64,000 nt of DNA from Prochlorococcus marinus CUG1415 (GCF_017696015.1 NZ_JAAORL010000002.1:496001-560000); one strand, 5' to 3'; shown: positions 44,679 to 56,097, numbered from the stretch's first letter. Notes: a model not told the origin generated them from the letters alone. A program made the numbers and translations.

Positions 44679-47243
44679 ATGGCTATTGTCTGTTATATGG
44701 CTAATCTAATGAATCCCAACGAACCCTTTGATCTACGCTTGCCTACTCCAGGCTGCTACCTAGATCCTGAGAAAGCTGGCATGGATTCTGATGCTGTTTT
44801 CCAAGGAATGACAGCTCATCTTTTCTATACTCTTGGAAAGTTAGCTACTTCTGCAAGTCCTCACGACTTGTATATGGCTCTCAGTTACGCGGTTAAAGAT
44901 AGGCTAATGACAAGATATTTAGCCAGTCAAGAAGTAATAAGAAAAAAACCACAAAAAACAGTTGCGTACTTATCAGCAGAATTTTTAATCGGTCCTCAAT
45001 TAAGTAATAACCTCCTCAATCTAGGAATAACTCAAGAGGCAGAGGATGCTTTAAAAAGATTTGGAATTGAATCTTTGTCAACAATCCTTGAAGTAGAAGA
45101 AGAACCTGGACTAGGTAATGGTGGACTTGGCAGACTTGCTGCATGTTACATGGAATCATTAGCATCTTTACAGGTTCCCGCAGTTGGGTATGGTATTCGT
45201 TATGAATTTGGAATATTCAATCAGTTAATTAGAGATGGTTGGCAAGTTGAAGTTACTGATAAATGGCTAAAAGGTGGATGGCCATGGGAGCTTCCACAAC
45301 CTGATGAATCATGTTTTGTTGGTTTTGGAGGTAAAACTGAAAGTTATAGAGATGACAAAGGAAATTACAGATCAAGATGGATACCTTCAGAACATGCTAT
45401 TGGAGTGCCTCATGATGTGCCAGTCTTAGGATACAGAGTAAATACATGCGATAGATTAAGGTTATGGAGAGCTGATGCAACAGAAAGTTTTGATTTTTAT
45501 GCCTTCAATATTGGTGATTACTATGGAGCCGTAGAAGAAAAAGTTGCATCTGAAACTCTTTCAAAAGTTCTATACCCAAATGATGGAACTGATGAAGGTA
45601 GAAGATTAAGACTCAAACAACAACACTTTTTCGTAAGTTGTTCCCTTCAGGATATGTTGAGAAGTCTTGAAAAAAGATCAATACCAATAACAGAATTTCC
45701 TCGTCATTGGACAGTCCAATTAAATGATACTCATCCTGCTATTGCAGTAGCAGAATTAATGAGACTTCTTATTGACCAATATCAGGTAGGTTGGGATAAA
45801 GCTTGGAACATAACAACCTCATCAGTTGCTTATACCAACCACACTTTACTTCCGGAAGCTTTAGAGAAATGGGATTTAGGTTTATTTAATGATCTCCTAC
45901 CTCGCCATCTAGAAATTATTTATGAAATTAATTGGAGATTTCTACAACAATTAAGACTACGTTATCCTGGTGATGACAAAATCCTTCAAAAACTGTCAAT
46001 AATAGATGAAGAAGGCTCTAAATCAGTAAGAATGGCTCACTTAGCCACAATTGGTGCACATCATATAAATGGCGTAGCAGCACTTCACTCAGACCTAATC
46101 AAGAGGCAACTACTTCCTGAATTCGCACAACTATGGCCTGAAAAATTTACAAATATTACTAACGGAGTTACTCCAAGAAGATGGGTTGCTCTCTCAAATC
46201 CATCCTTATCTAACCTGCTAGAAAAAGAAGTAGGTCCTGATTGGATAACTAACATGGAACTTCTGCAAAAGTTAGAGCAAAAAAAAGATGACACCAATTT
46301 TTTACAAAAATTTGAGGACACTAAATTAAATGGCAAGCGAAAATTAGCTAGCTTTATCCATTCAAAAACAGGTATACTTGTCGATCCATCTAGTTTATTT
46401 GATGTTCAAGTAAAAAGAATTCATCAGTATAAAAGGCAACATTTAAATGCCTTACAAATTATTGCTCAATATCTAAGAATCAAAAATGGCACAAACAATT
46501 ATGAAGTGCCAAGAACAATAATCTTCGGAGGTAAGGCTGCCCCAGGTTACTTTATGGCAAAACTAATGATTCGGTTCATTAATGGTATTGCTGATGTAGT
46601 TAATTCTGATCCAGATATGGATGGTCTACTAAGGGTTGTTTTTTTACCTGATTATAATGTCAAACTTGGTGAAATAGTTTATCCAGCAACTGATCTTTCA
46701 GAGCAGATCTCAACTGCGGGGAAAGAAGCATCTGGAACTGGAAATATGAAGTTTGCCATGAATGGGGCTTTGACTATCGGAACCTTAGATGGAGCTAATG
46801 TGGAATTAAGAGATCTTGTAAAGAAAGAGAATTTCTTTCTTTTTGGAAAAACTGAAAGTGAAATTATGGATTTAAAAAATAATAATTACTCTCCCAAAAC
46901 ATTTATTGATAAATGTCCAGAACTGAAAGAAGTAATACATCTAATTGAAATTGGTCACTTTAGTAACGGGGATAAAGAATTATTCAAACCTTTATTAAAT
47001 AGCTTGACTGGTCATGACCCATTTTTTGTGATGGCTGACTTCGAAGACTTCTTAAACAAACAGGATGAAGTAAGTAAATGCTGGAATAATAAAAAATCTT
47101 GGAATAAAATGGCATTATTAAATACAGCAAGATCAGGCTATTTTTCATCAGATAGATCTATTAGAGAGTACTGCAAATCTATTTGGAAAGTCTCTCCAAT
47201 GCCTGTAGAGATTACGTGTGATTTCGAAGAATTACCTACGTAA
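44679..47243 (+). CDS. glgP: Glycogen phosphorylase
   Basis: An 854-residue enzyme. The PLP lysine lies in the region EASGTGNMKFAMNGALTIGTLDGANVE, with KRIHQYKRQHLN and NDTHPAIAVAEL also present. It removes glucose-1-phosphate from glycogen, supplying carbon at night. The ATG at 44679 gives MAIVCYMANLM; the ATG at 44697 is a plausible alternative. The stop overlaps the convergent next gene by 8 bp. Confidence 0.96.
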   Translation: MAIVCYMANLMNPNEPFDLRLPTPGCYLDPEKAGMDSDAVFQGMTAHLFYTLGKLATSASPHDLYMALSYAVKDRLMTRYLASQEVIRKKPQKTVAYLSAEFLIGPQLSNNLLNLGITQEAEDALKRFGIESLSTILEVEEEPGLGNGGLGRLAACYMESLASLQVPAVGYGIRYEFGIFNQLIRDGWQVEVTDKWLKGGWPWELPQPDESCFVGFGGKTESYRDDKGNYRSRWIPSEHAIGVPHDVPVLGYRVNTCDRLRLWRADATESFDFYAFNIGDYYGAVEEKVASETLSKVLYPNDGTDEGRRLRLKQQHFFVSCSLQDMLRSLEKRSIPITEFPRHWTVQLNDTHPAIAVAELMRLLIDQYQVGWDKAWNITTSSVAYTNHTLLPEALEKWDLGLFNDLLPRHLEIIYEINWRFLQQLRLRYPGDDKILQKLSIIDEEGSKSVRMAHLATIGAHHINGVAALHSDLIKRQLLPEFAQLWPEKFTNITNGVTPRRWVALSNPSLSNLLEKEVGPDWITNMELLQKLEQKKDDTNFLQKFEDTKLNGKRKLASFIHSKTGILVDPSSLFDVQVKRIHQYKRQHLNALQIIAQYLRIKNGTNNYEVPRTIIFGGKAAPGYFMAKLMIRFINGIADVVNSDPDMDGLLRVVFLPDYNVKLGEIVYPATDLSEQISTAGKEASGTGNMKFAMNGALTIGTLDGANVELRDLVKKENFFLFGKTESEIMDLKNNNYSPKTFIDKCPELKEVIHLIEIGHFSNGDKELFKPLLNSLTGHDPFFVMADFEDFLNKQDEVSKCWNNKKSWNKMALLNTARSGYFSSDRSIREYCKSIWKVSPMPVEITCDFEELPT

Positions 47244-47697
47244 TATTATTCTTATCTGGGAAATCAGGAGTTTGATGAAAGAGTCTATTCAAAATTAATC
47301 TATCCACATTTAATGGATCTGGTGCTAATTCGTTTGCAATTTCTTTAAATTTTGATTCAATATTCTTTGAAATCTTTATATCAAAAATTCTCTCCATTAA
47401 TGCTTCAATTGAATATAAATAAGCATTCACGCTTTCAAGTTCATCTAAAGCTTCAGTAATTTCCATATCAGAAATATGTTTATCTTCTGGGCTAATATTA
47501 ATATCTTCATTAGATTCTCTTTCAGATAATTGTCTCTGTAATTCACTAGTAACCTTACTACAAAGAGTTCTAAACGATTGAATTGATGTCCAATTTAATT
47601 CTTGTTGCTGGTTAAAGGTAGGAAATTCTCTAATCAGACGATCATGCTCTTTGTAAAATCTCTGACAATCAGAGCATTGACATGGTTCTTCAGGCAA
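47236..47697 (-). CDS. Conserved cysteine-rich N-terminus protein, unknown function
   Basis: A 153-residue protein beginning MPEEPCQCSDCQRFYKEH, with C6, C8 and C11 close together, which could bind a metal. The rest is acidic and helical (ITEALDELESVNAYLYSIEALMERIF), suggesting a coiled coil or a helix bundle. It overlaps the 3' end of glgP by 8 bp on the other strand. There is no known domain. Gene reality is supported by length, codon use like its neighbours and position. Confidence 0.6.
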   Translation of the reverse strand: MPEEPCQCSDCQRFYKEHDRLIREFPTFNQQQELNWTSIQSFRTLCSKVTSELQRQLSERESNEDINISPEDKHISDMEITEALDELESVNAYLYSIEALMERIFDIKISKNIESKFKEIANELAPDPLNVDRLILNRLFHQTPDFPDKNNIT

Positions 47698-47728
47698 AAG
47701 AAAATGTAACTCTTTTTATATCATCTCA

Positions 47729-48061
47729 CTATTTGGGCATAATTGTAGGACCATCCAATAATTCGTCATTTTCATCAAGTGAATCTGGACTGTCAGGCAA
47801 AGGTATCTCGATACTAGTAACCAAGTTAATGACATCTCTTAATCTCATAGAATCAGCAAACCATCCCATTGCTTGTTCAGCATCTCCTCTTTTTTCAGCA
47901 TCATTTGCCTGATCTTCATGCGCTTCTGCCAATAAAGCTAGCCAGCATAAGCATCTTGCTTGAACTATTGAAAGATCTAAATCATTAGGTTTGGATTTAG
48001 AAATGCGTTCATGCTCTTGTTGAATTAAAAGCTTTAAGCGCATGTCATGCAACTTAGCCAT
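47729..48061 (-). CDS. Small conserved helical protein, unknown function
   Basis: A 110-residue protein starting MAKLHDMRLKLLIQQEHERI. It is helical, with a TPR-like flavour in SIVQARCLCWLALLAEAHEDQANDAEKRGDAEQAMGWFADSM, then a proline- and aspartate-rich tail. It has no membrane segment. It lies 31 bp upstream of the cysteine-rich gene on the same strand, so the two may be co-transcribed. Function unknown. Confidence 0.6.
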   Translation of the reverse strand: MAKLHDMRLKLLIQQEHERISKSKPNDLDLSIVQARCLCWLALLAEAHEDQANDAEKRGDAEQAMGWFADSMRLRDVINLVTSIEIPLPDSPDSLDENDELLDGPTIMPK

Positions 48062-48139
48062 AAAAGATTTATTACTAATTACACACTAGCTAGAGAGTAG
48101 CAAGTTTGCACACATACTACATATAGTTTATTACTTTAA

Positions 48140-48213
<74 letters not shown>

Positions 48214-48241
48214 AATAGATGATTTTTAGCTTAATAACCAC

Positions 48242-48247
48242 TATGCT
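48242..48247 (+). promoter_or_regulatory. Candidate -10 element of rnpB
   Basis: TATGCT sits 4 bp before the predicted RNA 5' end at 48252, close to the usual distance for a -10 hexamer. No clear -35 element is visible between it and the tRNA gene. Confidence 0.45.
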
Positions 48248-48250
48248 AAA

Positions 48251-48630
48251 TGAAAGCAGGAGAGGCAATCGCAAAAAAGGTTTATTTTGTTTCCAAAATA
48301 AACCTTTTTTGAGGAAAGTCCGGGCTCCCACATGGTCAGGCTTGCTGGGTAATTCCCAGTGCGGGTAACCGTGAGGATAGTGCCACAGAAACATACCGCC
48401 TAATACTATATGTATGGCAAGGGTGCAAGGGTGCGGTAAGAGCGCACCAGCAACATTGAGAAGTGTTGGCTAGGTAAACCCCAGCTGGGAGCAAGGCTTA
48501 GTAGATTTATGACCATTACACAATCTACTTTTAAGCGCCGCTTGAGACTGTGAAGTAATTCCAGCCCTAGATAGATGATTGCCCATCTTATCTAAGATGA
48601 ACAGAACCCGGCTTATGACCTGCTTTCTAA
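48251..48630 (+). ncRNA. rnpB: RNase P RNA (bacterial type A)
   Basis: P1 forms from GAAAGCAGG (48252-48260) with CCTGCTTTC (48620-48628). The universally conserved blocks GAGGAAAGTCCGGGCTCC and CCGTGAGG-TAGTGCCACAGAAA are in order, followed by GGGTGCAAGGGTGCGGTAAGAG, TAAACCCC and AACAGAACCCGGCTTATG. A long P3 hairpin AAAAAAGGTTTATTTTG / CAAAATAAACCTTTTTT lies at about 48272-48312. It is the catalytic RNA that trims tRNA 5' ends. Confidence 0.96.
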
Positions 48631-48652
48631 TTGTTGTGATTATTTAAATCAT

Positions 48653-49402
48653 ATGATAAATACAATTAACGCAAAGAGAATTAATCAAATAATTACTTTT
48701 TTACAGACACTAAAAATTAGATCAAAAAGATTTTCTGAAATAATTAGCACACACAATATTTCAGTGATTCAAGATTTTAATCAAGCATTAATACATTCCT
48801 CTGATGACAAAATAATAAATTACGAAAAATTAGAATTCTTTGGGGATGCAGTACTCAGATTAGCTGCTTCAATATTTATTGAAAAAAAATATCCTCAAAT
48901 GAGTGTAGGAGAAAGATCAGAGCTAAGAGCGCAAATTGTAAGTGATGAATGGTTGATTAAATTAGGAAAAGAAATTGGGATAGAAAAATTAATCATTAAG
49001 GGGCCTAAAGCTCTTGGTGATGAAAATTCAAAAAATACTATTATTGGGGAAGCTACAGAAGCTTTAATAGGTGCCCTTTATAAGTGCTTTAATTCAATGC
49101 AGGAAGTAAATCTATGGCTAGATGATATTTGGGAGGAAGATTCAGAAACATTTTTAAAAGCCCCGTATAAATTTAAATCTAAGACAGTATTACAAGAGTG
49201 GTGTCAAAGTAAAGGTTTTGATTTGCCAATCTATAAAATAATTGAAATCTCTCAAAAGAATGGGGACCCAAAAAGATTTTCTTGCGATATATTTATCGAA
49301 GGATTAAAAGAATCAACTGCATTTGGCAAATCCCATAAACAAGCAGAAACAAATGCAGCAAGAGTTTTGATAGAAAAACTTAGAACTATAGGAAAAATCT
49401 AA
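48653..49402 (+). CDS. rnc: Ribonuclease III
   Basis: A 249-residue RNase III. The signature NYEKLEFFGDAVLRL (residues 56-70) holds the catalytic acids, and a second acidic cluster lies in GEATEALIGAL. A C-terminal double-stranded-RNA-binding domain begins near residue 175 (KTVLQEWCQSKGF) and ends KQAETNAARVLIEKL. It cuts rRNA precursors and RNA duplexes. It follows rnpB by 22 bp on the same strand, so both may come from one RNA. Confidence 0.95.
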   Translation: MINTINAKRINQIITFLQTLKIRSKRFSEIISTHNISVIQDFNQALIHSSDDKIINYEKLEFFGDAVLRLAASIFIEKKYPQMSVGERSELRAQIVSDEWLIKLGKEIGIEKLIIKGPKALGDENSKNTIIGEATEALIGALYKCFNSMQEVNLWLDDIWEEDSETFLKAPYKFKSKTVLQEWCQSKGFDLPIYKIIEISQKNGDPKRFSCDIFIEGLKESTAFGKSHKQAETNAARVLIEKLRTIGKI

Positions 49403-49405
49403 TTT

Positions 49406-49591
49406 TTATACTATTTCTAAATTAGTTAGCTTAAAAGTTATGAGTTTATCCCAATTACCTCCTTCAAACAGAACAGCTGCTCTTTTGTTTGTAACTCTCT
49501 GCACAAACCCTTTATATCCTCTATAAATAGATTTATTATCTTTTACAACAACAAAAGAACCAGGGAGTATGGGTTTCATCGATAATTCCAT
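49406..49591 (-). CDS. ndhS: NAD(P)H-quinone oxidoreductase subunit S
   Basis: A 61-residue protein with the SH3-like NdhS fold. The pattern is [21 protein letters not shown], then [20 protein letters not shown] and [11 protein letters not shown]. NdhS helps dock ferredoxin on photosynthetic NDH-1. The second ATG (MKPILPG, 49579) is also possible. It is divergent from rimM, 24 bp apart, and convergent with rnc. Confidence 0.85.
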   Translation of the reverse strand: MELSMKPILPGSFVVVKDNKSIYRGYKGFVQRVTNKRAAVLFEGGNWDKLITFKLTNLEIV

Positions 49592-49615
49592 AGAACACTC
49601 TATTTATTAGAATAT

Positions 49616-50155
49616 ATGTTAAATGAAAATGAATGGTTGATTGTTGGATTGATAACATCATGTCATGGAATCAATGGGCAAGTAAAGGTTAAATCTCTAA
49701 GTGATTTTGAAGAGAGATTTTTAGAACCGGGAATAAGATGGTTGCAAAAAGAAAATCAACCTCCTACAAAAATAGAACTTACCTCTGGTTTCAGGCAGCC
49801 TGGTAAAGAAACCTTTATCGTTAAATTCCAAGGAATAAATAGTAGAAATAGTGCCGAGCAACTTAAAAAACATAAAATTCTCGTAAAAACCAATAAACTT
49901 CCTCAATTAAAAAAAGAAGAATTCCACTTGTTGGAACTTATAAATTTGCAAGTCAAAACTTTCGAAAATGATGAATTAAAAATAATTGGGCAAGTTATTA
50001 ATTTAGAAAATGAGAAAAATAATTTACTTGTTATTAAACTATTTAAAAATCAAAAGAAAGTTCTAATACCATTTGTTAAAGAAATCGTACCATTAGTAGA
50101 TATAAAAAATAATTTCCTTATCGTAAATCCTCCAAAGGGACTATTAGAACTATAA
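49616..50155 (+). CDS. rimM: 16S rRNA processing protein RimM
   Basis: A 179-residue RimM. The N-terminal part has [29 protein letters not shown], and the C-terminal PRC-barrel part has [29 protein letters not shown]. It helps mature the 30S head. The start codon ATG is at 49616. It is convergent with glmS, 26 bp apart. Confidence 0.93.
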   Translation: MLNENEWLIVGLITSCHGINGQVKVKSLSDFEERFLEPGIRWLQKENQPPTKIELTSGFRQPGKETFIVKFQGINSRNSAEQLKKHKILVKTNKLPQLKKEEFHLLELINLQVKTFENDELKIIGQVINLENEKNNLLVIKLFKNQKKVLIPFVKEIVPLVDIKNNFLIVNPPKGLLEL

Positions 50156-50181
50156 ATTGAAAAGAAATCATATGAAACCTT

Positions 50182-52077
50182 TTATTCTACAGTTACACTT
50201 TTAGCTAAATTTCTTGGTTGATCCACATCAAGTCCTCTATGAGCCGCAATATGGTAACTCAATAATTGTAGAGGAACTATGTTGAGTAAAGGTGAAATCC
50301 ATTCATTGGAGGAAGGAATTTTCATTAAATAATCAAAGATTTCAGTACCATTACATTCAGGAGCAATCCCTATCAAATAGGAATCTCTCGCTTTTGCTTC
50401 TTGAGCATTGCTGATCACTTTATCAAAAACTTCACCAGGGGAGGCAATAGAAATTACAGGTACTTTTTTATCTAACAACGCTATTGGACCATGTTTCATT
50501 TCTCCCGCTGGATATCCAGCGGCATGAATATAACTAATTTCTTTCAGTTTTAACGCTCCTTCGAGAGCAATAGGATAATTTATACCTCTTCCTAAAAAAA
50601 TAACATCTTTAATATTAAAAAAGTCATGTGCTAGCTTTTCTGAAGATTTATTATGTTTCTCTAAGAGATCTTCTAGTAATGGAGGCAATTGTATAAGTTC
50701 TGTGATTAATTTACCTATTTCATCTGAACTTTGACTACCTTTAATTTGCGCAAATTTTATAGCTAATCCATAAAACGAAAGTAATTGTGCAAAAAAAGTT
50801 TTCGTTGCTGCGACTCCCACTTCTATACCTGCGCAGATATCAATTATATTTGAAATCTGCCTTCCTATAGAGCTCTCTTTTCTATTGGTAATTGCAAGAA
50901 GATTTGGTTTAAATTTTTCATCTTCAATTGAAGACCTTCTTTTAATCTCCATATCTATTGCTGCAATTGTGTCAGCAGTTTCTCCAGATTGAGTAACTCC
51001 AATAGTTAAAGTATTTGGCAGTAGTGGAGGTGGTGAATATCGAAATTCGCTTGCGTAAAAGACATTGGTTGGAATCCCTGAAAATTGTTCTAATAAAAAG
51101 CTACCCACCATTGCAGCATGTTTACTCGTACCACAAGCAATAATCTCAATTCTCTCAATTGATTCAAGAAACTTTGTATCAAAAGGATACTTGATTTTAA
51201 ATTGGCCGTTTTCTAAGTTTTTAACTAAATAATTATCCAACCAGTTTTTTGCAGTACTTGGTTGATCATATATCTCTTTTAACATGTAATGTTTGAAATT
51301 CATCTTATCCATTATTTGCTCTGAAACCTTTAAAGAAACAGGATTTCGATATTGTCTCTCGTTGTTTGAGTCATATATTTCTATTCCAAGAGGTGTTAAT
51401 AAAGCGATTTCCTCATCCTCCATTGGCAGAATAATATTTGTAAAATTTGCAATCGCTGGCGTATCACTCGCACAAATAAATTCTCCTTCACCCAAACCAA
51501 TAATCAAAGGTGCTTGTCTTCTGGCAACAACAAGAGAGGTTGGTGCACCAGCCCATAAAACTGCCAAAGCATAAGTTCCTTCTAAATCAGATATTACATT
51601 TCTCACAGCTACTAATAAGGTTGAACCATTATTCTCAAGATTAAGTTTGCTTAGAGTCTTTAATTCTCTTTGAATTAGATGGGGAATTACCTCGGTATCT
51701 GTATCAGAATTAAAAATAATACCATCTTTCTCTAATTTATTTTTTAATTCTTGGAAATTTTCAATAATCCCATTTTGAACAACTGCTATGTTTCCTGAAC
51801 TATCGATATGAGGATGGGCATTTTTAACTTCAGGTTTTCCGTGAGTTGCCCATCTGGTATGACCTATGCCCACGGTTCCAGGAATAATCTTATTATTAAG
51901 GTTACTAATTAAATTCTTGAGCTTTCCCTTTGCTTTGTTACAAGTAATAGAGTTTGTTTCAGGATTAATTATTGCAATACCTGCTGAATCATAACCTCTA
52001 TATTCAAGCTTTTCTAAACCATTCATCAATAATGGTAAAGCTTTTTTATAACCAGTTACAGCAACTATTCCACACAT
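50182..52077 (-). CDS. glmS: Glutamine-fructose-6-phosphate aminotransferase (isomerising)
   Basis: A 631-residue enzyme. The nucleophile is C2 (MCGIVAVTGY), the glutaminase domain contains RWATHGKPEVKNAHPH, two SIS domains follow (residues about 300-440 and 475-615; ACGTSKHAAMVGSFLLEQ, GRGINYPIALEGALKLKEISY), and the tail reads DQPRNLAKSVTVE. It makes glucosamine-6-phosphate for peptidoglycan and lipopolysaccharide. There is no glmS ribozyme signal in the 80-bp gap upstream. Confidence 0.97.
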   Translation of the reverse strand: MCGIVAVTGYKKALPLLMNGLEKLEYRGYDSAGIAIINPETNSITCNKAKGKLKNLISNLNNKIIPGTVGIGHTRWATHGKPEVKNAHPHIDSSGNIAVVQNGIIENFQELKNKLEKDGIIFNSDTDTEVIPHLIQRELKTLSKLNLENNGSTLLVAVRNVISDLEGTYALAVLWAGAPTSLVVARRQAPLIIGLGEGEFICASDTPAIANFTNIILPMEDEEIALLTPLGIEIYDSNNERQYRNPVSLKVSEQIMDKMNFKHYMLKEIYDQPSTAKNWLDNYLVKNLENGQFKIKYPFDTKFLESIERIEIIACGTSKHAAMVGSFLLEQFSGIPTNVFYASEFRYSPPPLLPNTLTIGVTQSGETADTIAAIDMEIKRRSSIEDEKFKPNLLAITNRKESSIGRQISNIIDICAGIEVGVAATKTFFAQLLSFYGLAIKFAQIKGSQSSDEIGKLITELIQLPPLLEDLLEKHNKSSEKLAHDFFNIKDVIFLGRGINYPIALEGALKLKEISYIHAAGYPAGEMKHGPIALLDKKVPVISIASPGEVFDKVISNAQEAKARDSYLIGIAPECNGTEIFDYLMKIPSSNEWISPLLNIVPLQLLSYHIAAHRGLDVDQPRNLAKSVTVE

Positions 52078-52157
52078 ACGTTAATTTTTTTTCAATTATA
52101 TTGAAAAAAAATAAGTATTTTTTAAAACATGGACTCTCTTAAAACTGCACTATAAAG

Positions 52158-52427
<270 letters not shown>

Positions 52428-52536
52428 TTATATAATACTATTGTCTTACAAAGAAATTAAAAAAATTAAGATATGCTTCACTCTTGTTAACTCTAGGGCA
52501 TAAAATCTTATAGATAATTAGTAAATTCCATAAACT

Positions 52537-52776
52537 ATGTCACAAGAAATCCTCGAAAAAGTCTGTTCTATTGTTTCAGAGCAATTAAGCGTTGAAGCAG
52601 GAGAAGTTAAATCAGATTCAAATTTCCAAAATGATTTGGGTGCAGATTCTTTAGATACCGTTGAATTAGTGATGGCTCTAGAGGAAGAATTTGATATTGA
52701 AATTCCTGATGAAGCAGCTGAAGGAATAGCAACAGTTGGCGATGCAGTTAAATTCATCGAAGAAAAAAAAGGTTAA
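52537..52776 (+). CDS. acpP: Acyl carrier protein
   Basis: A 79-residue acidic four-helix protein with the phosphopantetheine serine S38 in [19 protein letters not shown]. It carries the growing acyl chain in fatty acid synthesis. It is followed by fabF after 6 bp, the usual pairing. Confidence 0.98.
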   Translation: MSQEILEKVCSIVSEQLSVEAGEVKSDSNFQNDLGADSLDTVELVMALEEEFDIEIPDEAAEGIATVGDAVKFIEEKKG

Positions 52777-52782
52777 TCAAGG

Positions 52783-54027
52783 ATGTCAAATTTCCATCGA
52801 GTAGTTATTACTGGTATCGGAGCAGTTACTCCTATTGGTAACAACATTGATGAATATTTACTCAGTCTTCAAAATGGGATTAATGGGGTCTCAGGTATTA
52901 CTCTCTTTGATCCTGAACATCATCCTTGCAAATTTGCAGCAGAAGTTAAAAATCTTCAATCTGAAAATTTTATTGAAGCTAAAGAATCCAAAAGGTGGGA
53001 TCGTTTTTCCCAGTTTGGAGTTATTGCCGCAAAGCAAGCCTTTAATGATTCTGGACTTGAGATTACTGAAGCTAATTCATCAAGAATTGGGGTGATTATT
53101 GGCTCTGGTGTTGGAGGCTTACTAACTATGGAAAGTCAAGCTCAAATTCTCAGTCATAAAGGACCTAAAAGAGTAAGTCCATTTACAGTCCCAATGATGA
53201 TTCCAAACATGGCAACCGGATTGGCTGCCATTGCTTTGGGTGCAAAAGGACCAAGTTCCTCTGTTTCAACCGCCTGCGCTGCTGGTTCAAATGCAATTGG
53301 TGATTCTTTTAGATTACTCCAACTTGGAAAGGCAGATGCAATGATTTGTGGAGGAGCAGAAGCAAGTATTACGCCTCTTGGAGTAGCTGGTTTTGCCAGT
53401 GCCAAAGCTCTTTCTTTCAGAAATGAAAGTCCTCAAACTGCTAGCAGACCTTTTGATGCAGAAAGAGATGGATTTGTTATTGGAGAGGGATCTGGAATTC
53501 TTGTTTTAGAAACTTTAGAAAATGCACAAAAAAGAAATGCAAGAATTTATGCAGAAATAATTGGATATGGAACAACATGTGATGCTCATCACATTACTGC
53601 TCCATCTCCAGGCGGTGTTGGAGGTGCTGAAGCTATCAAACTAGCAATTGAAGACGCTTCTCTTAGCCTTGATAAAGTTGATTACATCAATGCTCATGGG
53701 ACGAGTACATCAGCTAATGACAAAAATGAAACTTCTGCAATTAAATCTATATTTAGAGACAGATCTTACCTCATTCCTGTAAGCTCTACTAAGTCGATGA
53801 CTGGTCATCTCCTAGGAGGCTCAGGGGGTATAGAAGCCGTAGCTTGTATACTTTCTTTGACACATAATTTTATCCCTCCTACAATTAACTACGTCAATCC
53901 AGATCCTGAATGTGATCTTGATTATGTACCAAATAATGCAAGAGAAGCTCAAATAGGAGTTGCTCTTTCTAATTCTTTCGGCTTTGGTGGTCACAATGTT
54001 TGCCTTGCTTTCAGCAAAATGAATTGA
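52783..54027 (+). CDS. fabF: 3-oxoacyl-[acyl-carrier-protein] synthase II
   Basis: A 414-residue condensing enzyme. The active-site cysteine is C165 in [14 protein letters not shown], and the two histidines are in [14 protein letters not shown] and [13 protein letters not shown]. The length is normal. It elongates acyl-ACP by condensation with malonyl-ACP. It is co-transcribed with acpP, and tktA follows after 43 bp on the same strand. Confidence 0.97.
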   Translation: MSNFHRVVITGIGAVTPIGNNIDEYLLSLQNGINGVSGITLFDPEHHPCKFAAEVKNLQSENFIEAKESKRWDRFSQFGVIAAKQAFNDSGLEITEANSSRIGVIIGSGVGGLLTMESQAQILSHKGPKRVSPFTVPMMIPNMATGLAAIALGAKGPSSSVSTACAAGSNAIGDSFRLLQLGKADAMICGGAEASITPLGVAGFASAKALSFRNESPQTASRPFDAERDGFVIGEGSGILVLETLENAQKRNARIYAEIIGYGTTCDAHHITAPSPGGVGGAEAIKLAIEDASLSLDKVDYINAHGTSTSANDKNETSAIKSIFRDRSYLIPVSSTKSMTGHLLGGSGGIEAVACILSLTHNFIPPTINYVNPDPECDLDYVPNNAREAQIGVALSNSFGFGGHNVCLAFSKMN

Positions 54028-54070
54028 AGACAACCAATTCTTTATTTCCAACTTAACTTATTTTAAAACA

Positions 54071-56077
54071 ATGGTCGCTGCATCTGTTTCATTAGAATCA
54101 CTTTGTGTAAATAGTATAAGAATGCTTGCTGTAGATGCAGTAAATAAATCTAATAGTGGACATCCTGGATTGCCCATGGGGTGTGCTCCTATGGGTTATG
54201 CATTATGGCAAAACATACTAAATCACAACCCAAATAATCCAAAATGGTTTAATAGGGACCGTTTTGTATTATCAGCTGGTCATGGCTGTATGCTGTTATA
54301 TTCTTTGCTTCATTTGACTGGATACAAATCAGTTTCTATAGAAGATATTAAAGAATTTAGACAATGGGGATCCAAAACTCCTGGACATCCAGAAACATTC
54401 GAAACTGAAGGAGTTGAAGTTACTGCTGGTCCACTCGGAGCCGGAATTTCTAATGCAGTTGGTTTAGCAATAGCTGAAACTCACTTAGCTGCTAAATTCA
54501 ATAAACCTGATTGCAATATCGTTGATCACTATACTTACGTGATAATGGGTGACGGCTGTAATCAAGAAGGTATCGCTTCAGAAGCTTGCTCATTGGCTGG
54601 TCATCTTAAGCTTGGAAAATTAATTGCACTCTATGATGATAATCAAATTACAATTGATGGAAGAACCGATGTTTCTTTCACTGAAGATGTTTTAAAAAGA
54701 TACGAAGCTTATGGATGGCACGTACAACATGTTGAAGATGGTAATCATGATGTTACAGGAATAACTGAAGCTATCGAAAAAGCAAAATTAATTACAGACA
54801 AACCCTCAATTATTAAAATTTCTACGACCATAGGCTATGGTTCGCCTAACAAATCAGACACTGCTGGAATTCATGGAGCAGCTGTTGGAGAAGAAGAAGC
54901 TGCATTAACCAGAGAGTTTCTAAGTTGGGACTATCCTCCATTTGAAATACCAAATGAAGTATATGCCCATTTTAGAAAATCAATAAACAAAGGCGAAAAC
55001 CTAGAGAAAGAATGGAATTCTAGATTTGAAGAATATCAGAAAAAATATCCCTCTGAAGGATCCGAGTTAAGCAGAATGCTAAAAGGGCAATTACCTGATA
55101 ATTGGGATTCAGATCTCCCCTCTTATACAACGGATGATAAAGGTTTAGCAACTAGAAAGCATTCACAAATATGTTTAGGTGCTCTTGGTCCTAACCTGCC
55201 TGAATTAATTGGGGGATCTGCAGATTTAACTCACTCTAACTACACAGATATTAAGGGAGAAACTGGATCATTCCAGCCTCATAGCCCTGAAAAAAGATAT
55301 TTACATTTTGGTGTTCGAGAGCATGCAATGGCAGCCATACTTAATGGTATTGCGTATCACAATAGTGGTCTGATTCCTTATGGGGGAACATTCCTTGTTT
55401 TCGCCGATTATATGAGAGGTTCAATGAGGCTTTCAGCACTCAGCGAATTAGGAGTGATATATGTATTAACCCATGATTCAATTGGTGTAGGCGAAGACGG
55501 CCCAACACATCAACCGATTGAAACTATCCCTTCTCTTCGTGCCATGCCCAACATGCTGGTTTTCAGACCAGGAGATGGAAATGAGACGAGTGGAGCTTAT
55601 AAGCTTGCTATTCAAAATAGAAAAAGACCTTCTGCCCTTTGTCTAAGTAGACAAGGCATGCCAAATCAAGAAAATACTTCTATCGAGAAAGTTGCCTTTG
55701 GAGGGTATGTAGTTTCTGATTGCGAAGGAACGCCCGATTTAATATTTATTGGCACTGGAAGCGAACTAAATCTTTGCATTGAAGCAAGTAAGGAAATTTC
55801 AAACTTAGGTAAAAAAATTAGAGTTGTCTCAATGCCTTGCGTAGAACTATTCGAAGAACAGGAAGAATCTTACAAAGAAAGTGTTTTACCGAGTACTGTG
55901 ACTAAGAGAGTTGTAGTAGAAGCTGCCCATTCATTTGGTTGGCATAAATATACTGGTTTTGATGGGATTTGTATTACTATGGATCGGTTTGGAGCATCAG
56001 CTCCAGGCGGAGAATGTATGAAAAATTTTGGATTTACAGTAGAAAATGTAGTTAATAAGACAAAGGAAATTCTATAA
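54071..56077 (+). CDS. tktA: Transketolase
   Basis: A 668-residue thiamine-diphosphate enzyme. Residues 1-330 hold the cofactor pyrophosphate site ([19 protein letters not shown], with [13 protein letters not shown]). The pyrimidine domain has [18 protein letters not shown], and [18 protein letters not shown] with [18 protein letters not shown]. It works in the Calvin cycle and pentose phosphate pathway. It needs thiamine diphosphate, the product of the path that includes the next gene thiC. Confidence 0.97.
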   Translation: MVAASVSLESLCVNSIRMLAVDAVNKSNSGHPGLPMGCAPMGYALWQNILNHNPNNPKWFNRDRFVLSAGHGCMLLYSLLHLTGYKSVSIEDIKEFRQWGSKTPGHPETFETEGVEVTAGPLGAGISNAVGLAIAETHLAAKFNKPDCNIVDHYTYVIMGDGCNQEGIASEACSLAGHLKLGKLIALYDDNQITIDGRTDVSFTEDVLKRYEAYGWHVQHVEDGNHDVTGITEAIEKAKLITDKPSIIKISTTIGYGSPNKSDTAGIHGAAVGEEEAALTREFLSWDYPPFEIPNEVYAHFRKSINKGENLEKEWNSRFEEYQKKYPSEGSELSRMLKGQLPDNWDSDLPSYTTDDKGLATRKHSQICLGALGPNLPELIGGSADLTHSNYTDIKGETGSFQPHSPEKRYLHFGVREHAMAAILNGIAYHNSGLIPYGGTFLVFADYMRGSMRLSALSELGVIYVLTHDSIGVGEDGPTHQPIETIPSLRAMPNMLVFRPGDGNETSGAYKLAIQNRKRPSALCLSRQGMPNQENTSIEKVAFGGYVVSDCEGTPDLIFIGTGSELNLCIEASKEISNLGKKIRVVSMPCVELFEEQEESYKESVLPSTVTKRVVVEAAHSFGWHKYTGFDGICITMDRFGASAPGGECMKNFGFTVENVVNKTKEIL

Positions 56078-56097
56078 AGTATTCATAAAATTTATAA

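Noticed and set aside
52078-52157. Possible glmS ribozyme or riboswitch upstream of glmS.
   Set aside because: The gap is only 80 bp, AT-rich and has none of the conserved ribozyme core.
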